From: Xiphias gladius
Lineage: Eukaryota > Chordata > Actinopteri > Istiophoriformes > Xiphiidae
NCBI RefSeq assembly: GCF_016859285.1
Contig: NC_053414.1
Coordinates: 2,772,017-2,836,016 of the forward strand
Length of the DNA stretch: 64,000 bases
Direction of reading: 5' to 3'
A program made the translations under genes and the position numbers. How positions within the stretch are numbered: the first letter of the stretch is position 1; each line of letters starts with the position of its first letter. The notes beneath the pieces are model-generated. The model saw only the letters and a list, made by a program, of their open reading frames with translations, searched no databases and was not told the origin of the DNA. Below, piece by piece: positions 23,249 to 34,700 of this stretch.

Positions 23249-24964
23249 ACCCGACCATTCAATGACAAACGTGTTGTTCTTTTCATGCCTCAGTTGACGT
23301 TTAGTTGACAGATCGTTTATGCTCGACGCTCTCGACCGTCGTCTCCTGATTAAAGAATCTCCGACGCACCTCGGAGAAATACGGAGGAATGGTGGAGGGT
23401 TGCGTTCATCATCACTCTGCCCAGCTCTTCCTCGCTGATGGCTCTGAAAACACTGCTGTCCCTTTATGACCTTTGAAAAGATAAAAATATTATATATGTA
23501 TATTAGTGAAATAGAATTAAAACCAGAAATTAAAAAAAAAAGCATAAATTAAAAAATTGATCCAGAGCACTTTTTAATTTAAAACAGATGTTTGATGAAA
23601 AACATGTAAAAGCTAAAGAGCAATTAGAGTGAAACAAAACATTTTGACTGACGATCAGGGAATAAATGTGCCTGATTTATTTCACAGGTCATGAGAGAAT
23701 TTGTTTTTTTAAACACTGTGAATCCCGCAGTGCTGAAGGATAATTACACACAGCGTCCATCAAAATGAACAGACGACTCTTCTCCAGCACAACATGCTTT
23801 TATTCACCAAACGCTTTCAGCTGTCCTGCCGTCATCAGAGGATTCATCTACAATAAAACAGAATCTTACTACACTGTTTTCGTTAAATACATTTATGGTG
23901 AGATTGTACAAAAGCGCTCAGAGGCAGCGCTGTTGTACTTCGGTTAAACGTCCAATAAAAACATTAACCTCAACTGCAGTAGTATATTTAAACTCCGAGA
24001 CTAAAGTTTACCCTCCAGAAGGATTTATTGTGCCACCAGTGAATTAGCAAAGCAAAGCAGAGATCAGACTGTTCTCGGTGGGGACGACGATGGACGTTTA
24101 CCCACCGGTCGTCTCAGGCTCCAGCCTACGGTGGAGGTGACCGGCTCTTCAGTTCCTCACATCTCCAAAATCGTTAGAGCCCAGCCTCAAGTGGGCCTTA
24201 CGTTTCATATTTTGACCGCAAATTCAAAATGTAAATGGTTACCGTCTCGCCTGGAATGAAACAGTACTAGTGTGAAGAATCCGTGGTATTGGTAACCTCC
24301 GAGCCACATTTCATCACAATCCATCGACAGCTGTTGAGCTAGTTCAGTCTGGACCGACCCACGTTGCCATCCACAGCTCTGAGCTACTGGCTTTCTGTAA
24401 AGCAAGGACTCGGTAAAAGCTTCAATCTGAGGACTAAGTGTCCGCAAACCTTTCACTGACATGTCGACAAGTAGCGGAGGTATCGTTCTGCTACCTGGTG
24501 ACGGCAGCAAACCCTATTTCAAAAATAAATGTCAAACATCTTTTGTCTCTTTTCTCTCTTATCCAGAAAGAGACGAGTAAACCGCTTCATCAAAGATCTG
24601 TTGACATACGAGTAAATCCGCAGATTTTAGAACCCGCTCAGAAATAGAAGTAAATGAAAATCTTCCTGGTCACAGAAACACAAGCCTTCCACTGCGCTCA
24701 CTCTGGTTTATATCATCCTGGAAACGTGTTCACACTGTTAATGTTCCTGCAGCTCGCACCGCACGTACCGTCCCCAAAGGGAGGCCCGCTGGTGATGAAG
24801 ATGAAGACGAGGACCTTGGGGATGACGACAGCTTCATTGACGACGACAGCGAGGACGTGGGCGATGACTCGGACTACGTCCCTCCCGACTCAGATGACAG
24901 CGGCAAGGAGGACATCAAAAGACTGCAGAAAGAAGCAACGGTCTTTCTGAAGAGGAGGAAGTAG
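8818..24964 (+). CDS. aplf: Aprataxin and PNK-like factor (APLF)
   Basis: Ten coding exons: 8818-8910, 11643-11714, 14508-14671, 15163-15310, 15740-15875, 19090 to about 19301, 20080-20396, 21654-21776, 22526-22572 and 24753-24964. They give about 507 residues; human APLF has 511. In order: an FHA domain (residues 1 to about 105, with GRGPLLG and KRVSRHHG) for phospho-XRCC1/XRCC4; a Ku-binding motif KERVLPAWMM (181-190); a low-complexity acidic and basic middle; two PBZ fingers of C-x5-C-x6-H-x5-H form (C373, C379, H386, H392 and C414, C420, H427, H433) that bind poly(ADP-ribose); and an acidic tail with DDSFIDDDSED used for histone chaperoning. The protein promotes non-homologous end joining in the nucleus. 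The start at 8818 matches the human start; an in-frame ATG at 8755 would add 21 residues. The end of exon 6 is uncertain: the stronger donor at 19286 does not fit the phase of exon 7, while a weak donor at 19302 does. Confidence 0.93.
9005..9081. repeat. (CA)n microsatellite with ACGTAC interruptions
   Basis: A long CA run in aplf intron 1. It is interrupted three times near its start by GTA units (CACGTACACACGTACACACG) and then runs pure for over 40 bases. Confidence 0.95.
9230..10075. repeat. Degraded repeats of the TACTTTTACT type (hAT-like, non-autonomous)
   Basis: Two ends are seen. About 9236-9320 has GTACTTAACTACAATATCTGG and GGGTACTTTTACTTG. About 9900-10070 has TATGTACTTTTACTCTGG, TTTTACCTAAGTAAAGGATC and TTCCTCCACCACTGC. 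The latter text closes many copies of a very common fish element. The same family appears at about 28038-28215, 29310-29375, 44345-44560 and 61090-61260. The AT-rich ATTAATCG-like repeat at 9360-9610 lies between the two ends. All are in aplf intron 1. Confidence 0.5.
11885..11995. repeat. Fish dispersed repeat, LINE/SINE-tail-like
   Basis: The sequence AAGTCAAGTCAAAATGTATTT, TAGCTCAATATCAATACAA, GGCTTTGCAGTCTGC and CTTAGACCCTCAA resembles a repeat family that is common in fish and normally reads AATTTTATTTATATAGCCC. It lies in aplf intron 2, shortly after exon 2. The exact family was not resolved. Confidence 0.45.
14092..14282 (+). repeat. SINE-like fish repeat in aplf intron 2
   Basis: The copy reads GTCGAAGTGTCCATGAGCAA, GACACCGAACC, ACTGCTCCC, AGCGCTTTGAACAAAAGCTC and ATGTCCATTTACCA. 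These words occur in this order in a repeat that is abundant in many teleosts. It is a moderately diverged copy with both ends present. Its class (SINE or non-autonomous DNA element) is uncertain. Confidence 0.5.
14362..14462 (+). mobile_element. DNA-transposon fragment next to aplf exon 3
   Basis: The text CTGATGAGCTAAGACATTAT, GACCCCTACCTAATATG, TTGGTCCTCCGCATGC and GAGGCATGGACTC matches the end of a fish DNA element that usually reads GATCAGGCATAACATTATGACC. It stops about 45 bases before the acceptor of aplf exon 3, so the branch-point region of that exon abuts the fragment. Confidence 0.5.
16590..16870 (-). mobile_element. Tc1/mariner-like transposase remnant
   Basis: On the minus strand the frame through about 16690-16745 reads PPDLNTTENLWVDLK. 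This corresponds to the PDLNPIENLW segment that carries the third catalytic acid of Tc1 transposases. The surrounding sequence is too decayed for a full reading frame. It lies in aplf intron 5. Confidence 0.6.
20810..21240 (-). mobile_element. Tc1/mariner-like transposase remnant
   Basis: On the minus strand PHFNPTENLWWD is readable near 20880-20925. It is followed by sequence resembling the part of a Tc1-type transposase that lies N-terminal to it, including a match to the FGHQDQH-type segment near 21140-21160. The copy is diverged and broken. It lies in aplf intron 7, about 400 bases after exon 7. Confidence 0.6.
22140..22325. repeat. Fish interspersed repeat, GCTAAGCTAAGCTAA type
   Basis: TTTATGCTAAGCTAAGCTAA followed by CCAGCTGCTGGCTGTAGCCT and GAGTGGTACCGGTCTCATC is the typical right half of a repeat seen across percomorph fishes. 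Related copies in this window lie at about 62-145 and 48280-48690. It lies in aplf intron 8. Confidence 0.6.
23217..23247. repeat. (CA)n microsatellite
   Basis: An uninterrupted CA run of about 15 units in aplf intron 9. Confidence 0.95.
24280..24350. repeat. Fish dispersed repeat fragment
   Basis: CACATTTCATCACAATCCATCGACAGC and CAGTCTGGACCGAC match a short repeat that recurs at about 26898-26950 (AAATTTCATCACAGTCCATC, CAGTCTGGACCCC). The two copies are in the same orientation. This one is in aplf intron 9 and the other lies downstream of the gene. Confidence 0.5.
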
Positions 24965-27900
24965 ACCCGTGCACAGATGCAACTGTCTGATCAAACTAAA
25001 ATCACCTGAGAAAAGGCCTCAACAGATTCAGAGTCCAAGACCCACTGAAGATGTTATTTGGATGAGATCTAATTGAGTGACCCTTTTGGCCCTGAAGCGT
25101 ACCTGTAGCACCCAGTACCGAAACGTTTGCCGGTTTGAGACTGTCTCTAGTAGAAAAACATGATTATGCTTCTTGAAGTGAGGTATCAAAAAGCATGATT
25201 TGGTATCAGGTATCGGCGCTGGCGTCACAAGATTTCAAGTGACACCCAGCCCTGCTGTCTGGTATTTCAGGTAGTAGAAGTTGACGCTGAAGGCGCGCCC
25301 TTGTTTACCCGTTCCTAACTCCTCCCGTCATTTCCCTGTACACTACAGCAGGAGCACATCCGTCAGCCCCTGTGATGCTGTGATGTTTATCTGCCTCCTC
25401 CAAAGAAACTCCCAGAGTCTCATAAACTCTGTGTTGGTGTTTATTAACTCTTGTCAGCTTCCTGCAACAGAATCTGGCTTTTCTTTTTATTTACGCTGTG
25501 TACGTTGTTAATGTGAGTTTCGGAGTAACGTCGGCCTCCAGCAGCAGATTGATCTAAGTCTGCTTTCTGACACTGACTCCCACTCAGCAGCGTGCGTGTT
25601 AAAGCTGCGGACCATTTACTGCGCAAACCCAACTACTCTGACTACAGAATAGCTGTAAATACATTCTTTACAAGCCGTGTTGTGAAGAATGTGTCTTTTA
25701 CAACACAGCTTTAAATATGTGAAGCTACTTTATAGTGTATTAAGCGTCATCTACAGCTCCACAGACAGACGACGTTAAGGAACTAGCAGTTGTTGAAAAG
25801 CTCTTGGGAAACCCTCCGGTCTCCTAGGATCCATCGTCACCGGGAGACGAGGCCATGGTCTGAGCTGCTGTGGATCAAACTCTGGTTTTGTAAAATGGCC
25901 ACACAGGAAGTGACGGACAGAAGCCTGCGGTTTGAGCTCTCAGAACCTCAGCGTCCGCTCAGACGCCTCTCGTCTGTTTACTGACATCAGCGTACAAGAT
26001 TTCTGGCTCCGTTTTCTTTCTTTCTTTTTAAGTTCCTTCCAGCTGCCAAAGTGCAAAAGCTGGTCGGCATCTTCCCAGGTGTCGTCATGGCAACCGCAAA
26101 CAAAACAACTGGCTGTAGTGATTCAGGTCGATTAAAGAAACTTGTTTTTGTATGAAAATCCTGCAAATTTAAATGAAGAAACATTACTGAGCCGTTGGCT
26201 CTGGCTTTTTGAGTCTGTGTTTTGTGACTGGGACAAACCACTGAGTTTGCTGTCTAAACTGGGAATGCTCTGGGATTCACTGGAAATACTCCAGCGTTAC
26301 TCTGACAGAAATGTGAGAACTATGTAAAGATTAGTCCAGACTGGAACAGGAAGCTCTTTCAGAGATGCACTCTTTTTCATTTGAATTGTATTTTATTAGA
26401 TTCTTTCCGTTTAGATTTTATTTCAGCTGAAGCCTCATCTGTTCCTTTCAGAAATTCATTCTGCCCTGTAAATATGTATAGTCCAGGAGTTTTTTACTGT
26501 TTGTTGGGCTGTTTTTTTAAAATTTCTTGTTTGAATACAACGGATGAAAATGAAATCTCTCCTGTCTTAATTTCACGGTGCTGTGAAACTGTGGGTTTTA
26601 GAAATTCTGAGAAACAATCTGGGAGAAACGTTTGACTAGCCACCAACAAAAAGGTTTAAAAGTAAAACACAAAAATCCACATTTTATTCATTTATTCATC
26701 AAATGTTGATGAATGTTACATTTGCTAACAAAAAAAATAATTCAAATCCCCCCACACCTGATCAATTCCTTTCATTTGAATTTGTTATCCTTTTTTTTTT
26801 TGTGTGGCCTAAACCTTCAGTCACCTTTAGTCTAAACTAGACTTAGAGTCTGCAGCGATGCTGACGCTCTGTGAGGCTGGACCGGAGCTAAACTGCACTA
26901 AATTTCATCACAGTCCATCAACTGCTGTTGGGATATTTCAGTCTGGACCCCTGCGGTGAAGTTGGATTGAAATCCCAGGAGCCGCTCTGGCTGAAATGAT
27001 ACGTGCCTTTGTGAAATGTGTGAAATCAGAGAACATAAACTCGTCTTCGTGTCAACCTCAGACATGACCTCTGTGTCCTCGACGGCAGCTACGGCCCTGG
27101 TGTGAAGCGAGCGTGCAGAACCTGTTTCTTTCTGCTGCTCCGTCAGCGGCTTTTTGTTTCTCGTGCGTCGGTCACGTAGCCGCAGGTTGGACCACAGTTG
27201 GACTGCTGCCTCATTAAAGGGCCGTCGGTGGAGGCGATGACGAGAGCTGACTGTTGGACAAACCAGCTCTACGCGATGTCCGTTTGCTTCCAAGTGGCTC
27301 CGAGGCCGACGTCAAACTGACAGACTTCTCCTCTCTCTGTCTCTGAAAATGGTAAATCCACATCCTGAGCAAACACCTGGCCTGTGCACAAAGCGTCTGA
27401 CATCTTAACTGTAGCCCCTTCATCCTACTCGACAGCGTTCACGCTGTACAAGGTCACAACCGAAGCGAGCGACGCTAGTCTTTTAACACGAGGAGAAGAG
27501 CAAAACGGTGACACTTATTAATCCAGACTGGGATTTCCGGCGTAACGTCACTGTTCCAATCGGGTCCCAGTACAACACTTGCTGGTTCCTACTGGTACTT
27601 CAATGTAGGTTCAGTTGAGGGAAACAAGACTGTGGGGAACAAGAGAGAGTAACAGCTGGTACTTCAGACAAAGTGTTTTGTAAATACTGGGCATCTACAG
27701 CTTCACTACTGGGAAACTAAACTGAAGTCTGGGGAAAATGGTGTCAACAACTTTTTTCTTATTGCCTGAGTAGTAAAAAGGGGAGGAAGCCTCACGTCGT
27801 GTTGGTTATAACTGAGAAGAAGCAGTCTTATGGTTCGGGGGGCGTCTGTTCAGACCACATTATCTGTGCGTGTCTGTATTCGGGCACGGCCCCGAGTCGT

Positions 27901-28037
27901 TCCAACCGTAACCAGCGCGTCAGCGTTCCCGCGTGAAATTGGCGGAGTGGCCCTTTAATGTTTAACGTAACACGACAACAAACCTCATTATTGACCATCA
28001 TTTAATGTGAAAGAAACATTTCAGGTTCAGTCATGAA

Positions 28038-28215
28038 CAGTGGCGGAAGAAGAACTCAGACCTTTTATTTAAGTAAAAGTAGCAATAGCACAGAGTAAAA
28101 ATACTCAGTTACAAGTAAAAGCATTCAAAATCCTACTAAAGTAAAAGTACAGAAGTACTGTCAGCTTCATGAAGTTAGAGTATCACAGTAAAAGTACTTC
28201 AGACTTAGTTCTGAT
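28038..28215. repeat. Non-autonomous hAT-like fish element
   Basis: The copy starts with CAGTGGCGGAAGAAGAACTC and continues AGTAAAAGTAGCAATAGCAC, AAAAATACTCAGTTACAAGT and AGTAAAAGTACTTCAGA. Both the opening and the internal spacing are typical of a very abundant percomorph repeat. A second partial copy lies at about 29310-29375. Confidence 0.6.
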
Positions 28216-29804
28216 TCACTGATCTGGATTCAGTTCCTGGACTTTTCTCTGGTCTTTATCGGATCATTTTCCTCTTTGGCCTCAAACAGTTATTTAAATG
28301 AAACCGAGAGGATCAGAGGAGAAACGTCTCTAACGACTAATAGACACCTGAAAATCTGACAAAAGCAAAAGCCAGGAAGGTGGGTGTACCTCAAAACTCT
28401 ACTGAAGTAGTTGGGTTTCGAGCTAAAGGATAACGGGACAGAACGGTACGACCCACCCCAACGTGTCGGCTCTGCTAACCCTCCCTGAAGGAGAGTGAAT
28501 CTGTGTTTAGATTTCCGTCTACGTGGAACCAAACTGAACCTTTTTCAAGATTGTCATGACTGAGGAACCCGTCAGCTCCCTCCCTACCTACAGATACAGT
28601 TTGAAAGTTGTACTTTTTGTTGCTGCAGTCGTGAATAAACTAGATTTTTGAGAGGGTGCACCAGCAGGGATAAAGGAGTTTAAACAGCGACGGCAGCGTC
28701 GCACGGAGCTGCTCTGAAGTCAAACTGCGTCGTGAGTCAGGCAGCTGATGCTTTGCATCCATTTGTGATCATCAACAGACGGGCGGCCTCATGAATTTCA
28801 ACAGGGAACAGCTGCCAGAGCCGGCGTCTGAGCGTGAGCTGCAAATACTGCGTTCAAAGCGCTCTTCATCTGCTTTACACGAGCACACGCCGAATGTTTC
28901 TAACACTGCTACTCCGGCGGGGAGGGTAAACCCTCCACCCAAACATCGCACTGTTTCCCCTCATCCTTTTCCTGCTGGAGAAAACGCACCCTCTCCGCTG
29001 ACTTTCATCATTACTCTCCTCATTCCACATTTTAACAAAGGGAGGAACTGCTGTGAAAGATTGAGAACACGACGGTCGGACCTTTTGGCACCGAGCCGGA
29101 ACTGGAGGTTCGGCAGCGTCCCGGCCTGGATCAAACTGTAAGGTGTGCACGGAACAAAAGTAACCTGGTCACTGATGTGACCCTCACACAGCGGTGAGAG
29201 TAGCCCACATGAACCTCGGGGCGGGAGGAGCGTCCCCCTGGCAGAGCGTCCTTCCGTCTGTCTGTGGTCTCCTCTCAGTGAAGGCGGCACCGGACGTCGG
29301 TGACGGACTTTTATTTGTAATGGAGTATTTTACAATGTGGTATTAGTACTTCTACTCAAGTAAAGGATCTGAGTTCTGTTCATAAAGTTTAAACATCCCA
29401 TAATCTTAAACTGTATAGTGAGCTTTGAAAAATGGTCAGAGGGGAAGTTATGTAAACATGTTCTGTACATAAAGGAGAAGGCTTCTGTTAATTCTATATT
29501 TTTCTCATTGTCAACAAATCTTGTGCAGATCCAAACCAACAATCTCTCAGCACCTTCCCTCCTCTGTCTGTGGCTCTCAGCTCGGAGCTCATTGGTTCCT
29601 ACTGGAGACGTAGATCTTTAAAATCACCTCACAAATATAAAGTTTTATTCTTAAAAAGTCTCAGTCATTTTCCTAAAACAGCTGCTCACTGTAGTTTTTT
29701 ATCGGACAAACAGGAAGAAATGTATAAAGCATTTGTTGGGACTACTTTCAGCAGCGGATTAATCCACGTCTGGTGCTGTAGCGAGTATTTGTGGCAGCAG
29801 GATG

Positions 29805-29824
29805 GTGTGTGTGTGTGTGTGTGT
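29805..29824. repeat. (TG)n microsatellite
   Basis: A pure GT run of ten units. It lies about 140 bases from an oppositely phrased CA run at 29962. Confidence 0.93.
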
Positions 29825-29959
29825 GACTGAGTCATAATAAACTACAGTGTGTGTGTTCATGGTGATGAAGGAACGTGTCCCCCAGAGCAACAGTGTGAAT
29901 CACCGATGTGTTGTAATAGTTTTCTGTGGCTCAGAGGCATCAGATCTATCAGGCTGTAG

Positions 29960-29961
<2 letters not shown>

Positions 29962-29990
<29 letters not shown>
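29962..29990. repeat. (AC)n microsatellite
   Basis: A pure AC run of about 14 units. Confidence 0.95.
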
Positions 29991-29993
<3 letters not shown>

Positions 29994-30923
29994 CTGGTTG
30001 GTAGGAGACGCTCAGTGTTGGTTTGGCTCTGCTGACAAGAAGAAAAACTACAGTATCAAAATATAACATCAGACTTGAGAAAGATTGATGGGGTCCTTTC
30101 AGAAGTTTTCTTCCATAAAACAGTCAAACCTTTCACAACTTATGACAAGTCTCCTCAGAATTTTTCTCTCACACACAAAAAGGCTCCCGGTTGTCCACAC
30201 GTAGCCCAGAGACAGTCTCACGGTGTCTCCGCTCAGGCTTCAATGCTGTGATGTGCTTCGTGTGGTCGACGATTCACTGTCAGGGAGACACCTCCGTCCA
30301 TCCGGCTGCTGTCCTCATAGTCTCTCAGACATACACTCAAACCTTTCCAAATGTTCTTGAGGCATCCAACCCACGGGATTCTCGGGTTCTCCTGGAAGTC
30401 TTTAATGCAGCTCTCCTGTCATGGAAGAAGTAAAAATAAAACCACCAAAATGTCCTGGAAAACAACGAGCAGTCGTGCGAATGTTTGTAATGTGCAATAA
30501 AAACACTGCTGTGGAACTGTTCCATGAAATCATAGATCAAGAAGCAGCTCTGTTCAGGTTCAAGATCAAACTGTCTCATGTTGTAACATCTTGAACTAAC
30601 TCGGGAATTAATTAGTTTTCCAAAAATTTTTTTCCCTCAGTAAATCTACGTTTCAGACTTTTCTTTTAACAGTAGCCTTGATGTTTCTCATCACAGGCCC
30701 ACGAAGTCTCCTTCATTGTTGAACCCCACAATAATTCAAAGGCTTAGGTTTGGTTTCAGAAGTCGAGGACACAGAACAAAGTTGGGCGAGTAGAACAAAA
30801 TAAATAAAATGGAAATGCTGTGTAAAACTAATGAGCACTGTGTTTTACTGCCTTGTCTTTGATTGAGGCTCGATTCTAGCGTCTTTTTAGGAGAATAGTA
30901 GTATTAGAAATATTATTTATATT

Positions 30924-30927
<4 letters not shown>

Positions 30928-30957
<30 letters not shown>
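30928..30957. repeat. (CT)15 microsatellite
   Basis: A pure CT run of about 15 units between AT-rich flanks. Confidence 0.95.
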
Positions 30958-30961
<4 letters not shown>

Positions 30962-31770
30962 GGCAAAAAACTTACATTCCTCCATTGTAACCGATGGACA
31001 TTATGTTACGTCCATTGCTTAAAAACATCTCAGCTTTGTTTCTGAAAAATCCTTTTTTTTTCCCTAGTACTGCAATGCCCATGATCCTCGGAACCTCCTG
31101 ACTCCAGCCGAAGCCCTGAAATCGGAGCTTTAGAATTTACAGAAAGTCACTTTACTCAGGAACAAAACACTGAGCCATGGCTGCCAAAATTGATCCAAAG
31201 CGTGAATTTCTCCAGCGAGTTCTGCAAACCTGAACCACTAACTGCACAGAAACAAAATGCTTATCTGAAGGTTTCTTAGAACAATGCTCTCTGGGATTCG
31301 TAGTTGGCTTCTTTACTAAACTTGTTTGGCCCCCAAAGGAATCCATCAGAGAGTAAGGGCATTTTTATACATGGAACTATCCTACAATAATTAAACTTAG
31401 AACTGCAGGTTCAATCCCTGAGTTTCTCCAAAGGTCCTTAGTTCCTGTGGTGGAAATGGCCCGCCTGTTTTTGGGAGATATGAGTGAGATTGTTACTTCA
31501 GGTACATTTCCGCTATTACATTTGAAAATTCCAGAAGGATTATTTCTCGAACAGGGTGGGAACCCTGCAACGTACAGACAAAATTGAGTTCTTAGGTTTC
31601 ATCTCTCTATCTCTGGACACTTAAAGCTTGGCCGGTACCCCCCACCTTCCACATGCATGTTTCGGCAATCCAGGTGATTAACCCCTGTTGTTTTCTGTTG
31701 CACATGGATGTGGTTGCTGTAAAGCTGCAGCAGATCCAGTGCACTGTTTGAACCCTCAGATTTTTGAGCT

Positions 31771-34700
31771 CTACCTCAGCCGAGTTCCCTCTACGTCCTC
31801 CGTCACTCGGAGGGAGGATGTCCGTGCCTCACCTTCATCCGCCGACTTAGTGACCACGAAGGATACCAGCTTCAGCGGGAACTTGCCCGCCTTCTTCAGG
31901 CGCTTGGAGTTGTTTCGGACACTCACGAAGCAGAGGGTGTTGATGACCCCGTTGCTCATGGCGACGCACTCGATGATGTAGAAGGCCACCAGGGAGTTCC
32001 TGTCCCTGGAGATGAGGGTGGGGTAAAAGTCCCGCAGCAGGGTGAAGCCGTAGTACGGCGCCCAACATAGGACATAGGCGACCAGCACCAGAATCAGCAC
32101 CACCACCGTCCTCCGACGTCTCCGGAGCCTCTTCCGGATCTGCTGCGTCTGGAAACCCGGAACATCCTTAAACCACAGCTCCCTGGAGATCTGGATGTAG
32201 CAGACAGCCATGACAGTCACAGGGCCCATGAACTCCAGAGCAAAGATGAGGAGGAAGTATGAGCGGTAGTAGACCTGCTGGTCCACCGGCCAGATCTGAG
32301 CACAGAAGGTCTTGTCGGTGCCACCTTCCACATGTGGGTACGTCGTCTCAGAGGCCATGTAGGCAGAGGGGATGGAGATGAAAATGGGGACGATCCAAAC
32401 GGTCAGGATCACACAGTACGCCGTCTGGTGCTTCATACGAGGCTTCAGAGGGTAGAGGATAGCCATGTACCTGCAGACACAAAGAAAACAATGGCCTGAA
32501 TGTGGGTCATACACTTTGGAGTATCAAACACTCAGAAAGACGAGGTTACTGCTGTGGGCTTGAAAGGTGGCTTTCAAGTGGTCAGTTCTTTATAAAGAAC
32601 AGCGACTGTGGTCACCTGGACTTACTGTTGCAAATGGAAAATTTAAGTTCAATGGGCCAAGCTAACTTTGGTCTCGTCACCGCTCTGTTGTGGAGATGCG
32701 GGAAACTCGGACTCCAGCAAACGTATGCCGTGCAAGCAGCACAAGCCTCCAACCGCTTTCATACATCGTATTGGCCGAATATAGGACGATCCTGATTATA
32801 AGACTACCCCCCTTTCCCAACATCTGTTATCTATAGTTTAAAAAAAAGGTTATAATCTGGAAAGATATACAGTAGCTAAAACCAGTTGCACCTGTATTTA
32901 GTCTTATTTTAAATATGGCATCAGGCAGTGTGTTATTCCTTTTTTCTGCTCATAAAAGTTTAAGACAACATCCGTTTGAAGTTGTTGTCATTTCTGCCTC
33001 TTTGGATATAATTTATTTTTTGGAGGATCCATTTCAGAGGATGACAAATTGATTTAGGTTTTATTTTTCACCTTTAGAGGAGGCACAATACTCAAGATTA
33101 GCAGCTGTGTTTGATGGAAGGTTTCCAAACTGCTGGTGCCTCCTTTTCAAAGCAAACCAGAAAACTGTAATGAGTCTAGTTTGTGTGAAGTGTCTGTCAG
33201 ATGTGATGGATTTTACTGTTATCAGCTGCGTAATTGTTGTACTCCTGATCCAGATCTGAGAAGGACACGATCCGACACACTGCCAGATGTTTGGCTGTGA
33301 AGACTCACAGAATCAAAGGGGGAACCAGAACCACATTTACACATACAGAGATTATTTGTCTTCCATCTCTACAGATGCTATTTATACATGTAGGGGGAGT
33401 CAGCTGTGATTAATAAGACATGTGGGGGGGGGAGGGGGGCACTGCTGGTCCCAAACTGAAAGCTACAGCCGATGATGGATTTCATTCAGAGGCTGAGGAA
33501 AAGCCCAGAAGCAGCTTTTATTGTAGCAGAATGTAAATCAGCTCCAGTCAGATTGTCCTCGGAGTCCTGAGGGCTGTTCTGGGATCTGTTTGATGCAGGG
33601 CAACCATGAAGTCCTGTACAATATCACCTGCTTCATTTCAAGCTCTTCGGGTTTACAGACGTGTCCATAAACCTGACTCACAGGAGCCTCCAAACTGAAT
33701 GAAAAGCTTCAGTTGAACAGATTTTTATATCATTTTGTGTATTTTGGACCGGAAGCCGATAAGATCTCACCACTGCCACGTTCTTAAGAAATTAAATCTG
33801 TTCAGTTTCGATCATTTCATTAAATCTGCTAATATTAAACTCATCTTTAAAAGCCTAAATAACCAGGCCCCACAGGGGCTGAGTGGCCTGCTGGTTCCTT
33901 TCTGGGTTTCTGGCTCAGTATCACGAGGTGCGTTCAGTAAGTGCGTTCCAACAGTAAGGAACCCTTTAGTACACCCTCCTTAGGACAGATGGCTTCTGTT
34001 TGGGGAATCAAGATGTGGAACTCTTTACCCACAGAAGTCAAACTAGATCATGACTGGGATCATTTTAGACTCAAACTGAAACAGTTTTTAAAGCGGGATC
34101 AGTGCTTGGTACTTTAATTGAATCATTGTTTGTCAATTGTTTGTCTTGTGCAGTTTTGTGTGGATTTTCTAGATGAGTTTTGTGCTGCTCTGTATATATT
34201 TCACTGTCGAATTTTATGAATGTTAAAGGTCCAATAGAGTGCATCCAATAGAGTTTAATAAAGCAGCCGCCAAAGTGATTTCTCTTGTAAAAGAGAAACA
34301 TACTGTTTGAAAACCCTTCCACTCAAGCATAAATCTCAACTTGGTGTGGCTTTTCTCCCGCCGATGGACTGAAACTTACACGGTTTCAATGGTGAAATGA
34401 AAATGCAGGACAAATTTTTTTCACAAAGCTTCATGATTTACGAAGAAAAAATATAAAATGAATGGATTTTTTTCAACTCCACCTTCAAAATAAATCAAAA
34501 AGATCTATTTAAAAACAACAATGGCAAAATATGCAAAAATTATTTCAGTATCATTTTCTTAAGTTGAAATTTAGAGGTTAGGGTTCGGGACAGCAACCTC
34601 CCAGTTGAAAACACCCTATAACTGATGATTGTATATGTTAAGTTTACTGTTATCTCAAATATTATTATGATTTTCAGTAGATAACAGAATGATCTTAGTT

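Larger units (their letters stand above)
24965..31770. other. Intergenic between convergent aplf and prokr1
   Basis: The two genes end towards each other here, so 3' UTRs are expected at both edges. The interior holds repeats: a fragment at about 26898-26950, a hAT-like TACTTTTACT element at about 28038-28215 with a further piece at 29310-29375, and microsatellites at 29805, 29962 and 30928. Open frames such as 28791-29141 show no recognisable domain. No gene was identified. Confidence 0.55.

Noticed and set aside
28791-29141. 116-codon open frame on the plus strand
   Set aside because: It has no familiar domain, no splice support and low-complexity composition. It lies in a repeat-rich intergenic stretch.
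33425-33440. G-rich run (GGGGGGGGGAGGGGGG) in the prokr1 intron
   Set aside because: It has only two uninterrupted blocks and no regulatory context. A quadruplex is possible, but nothing else supports a function.
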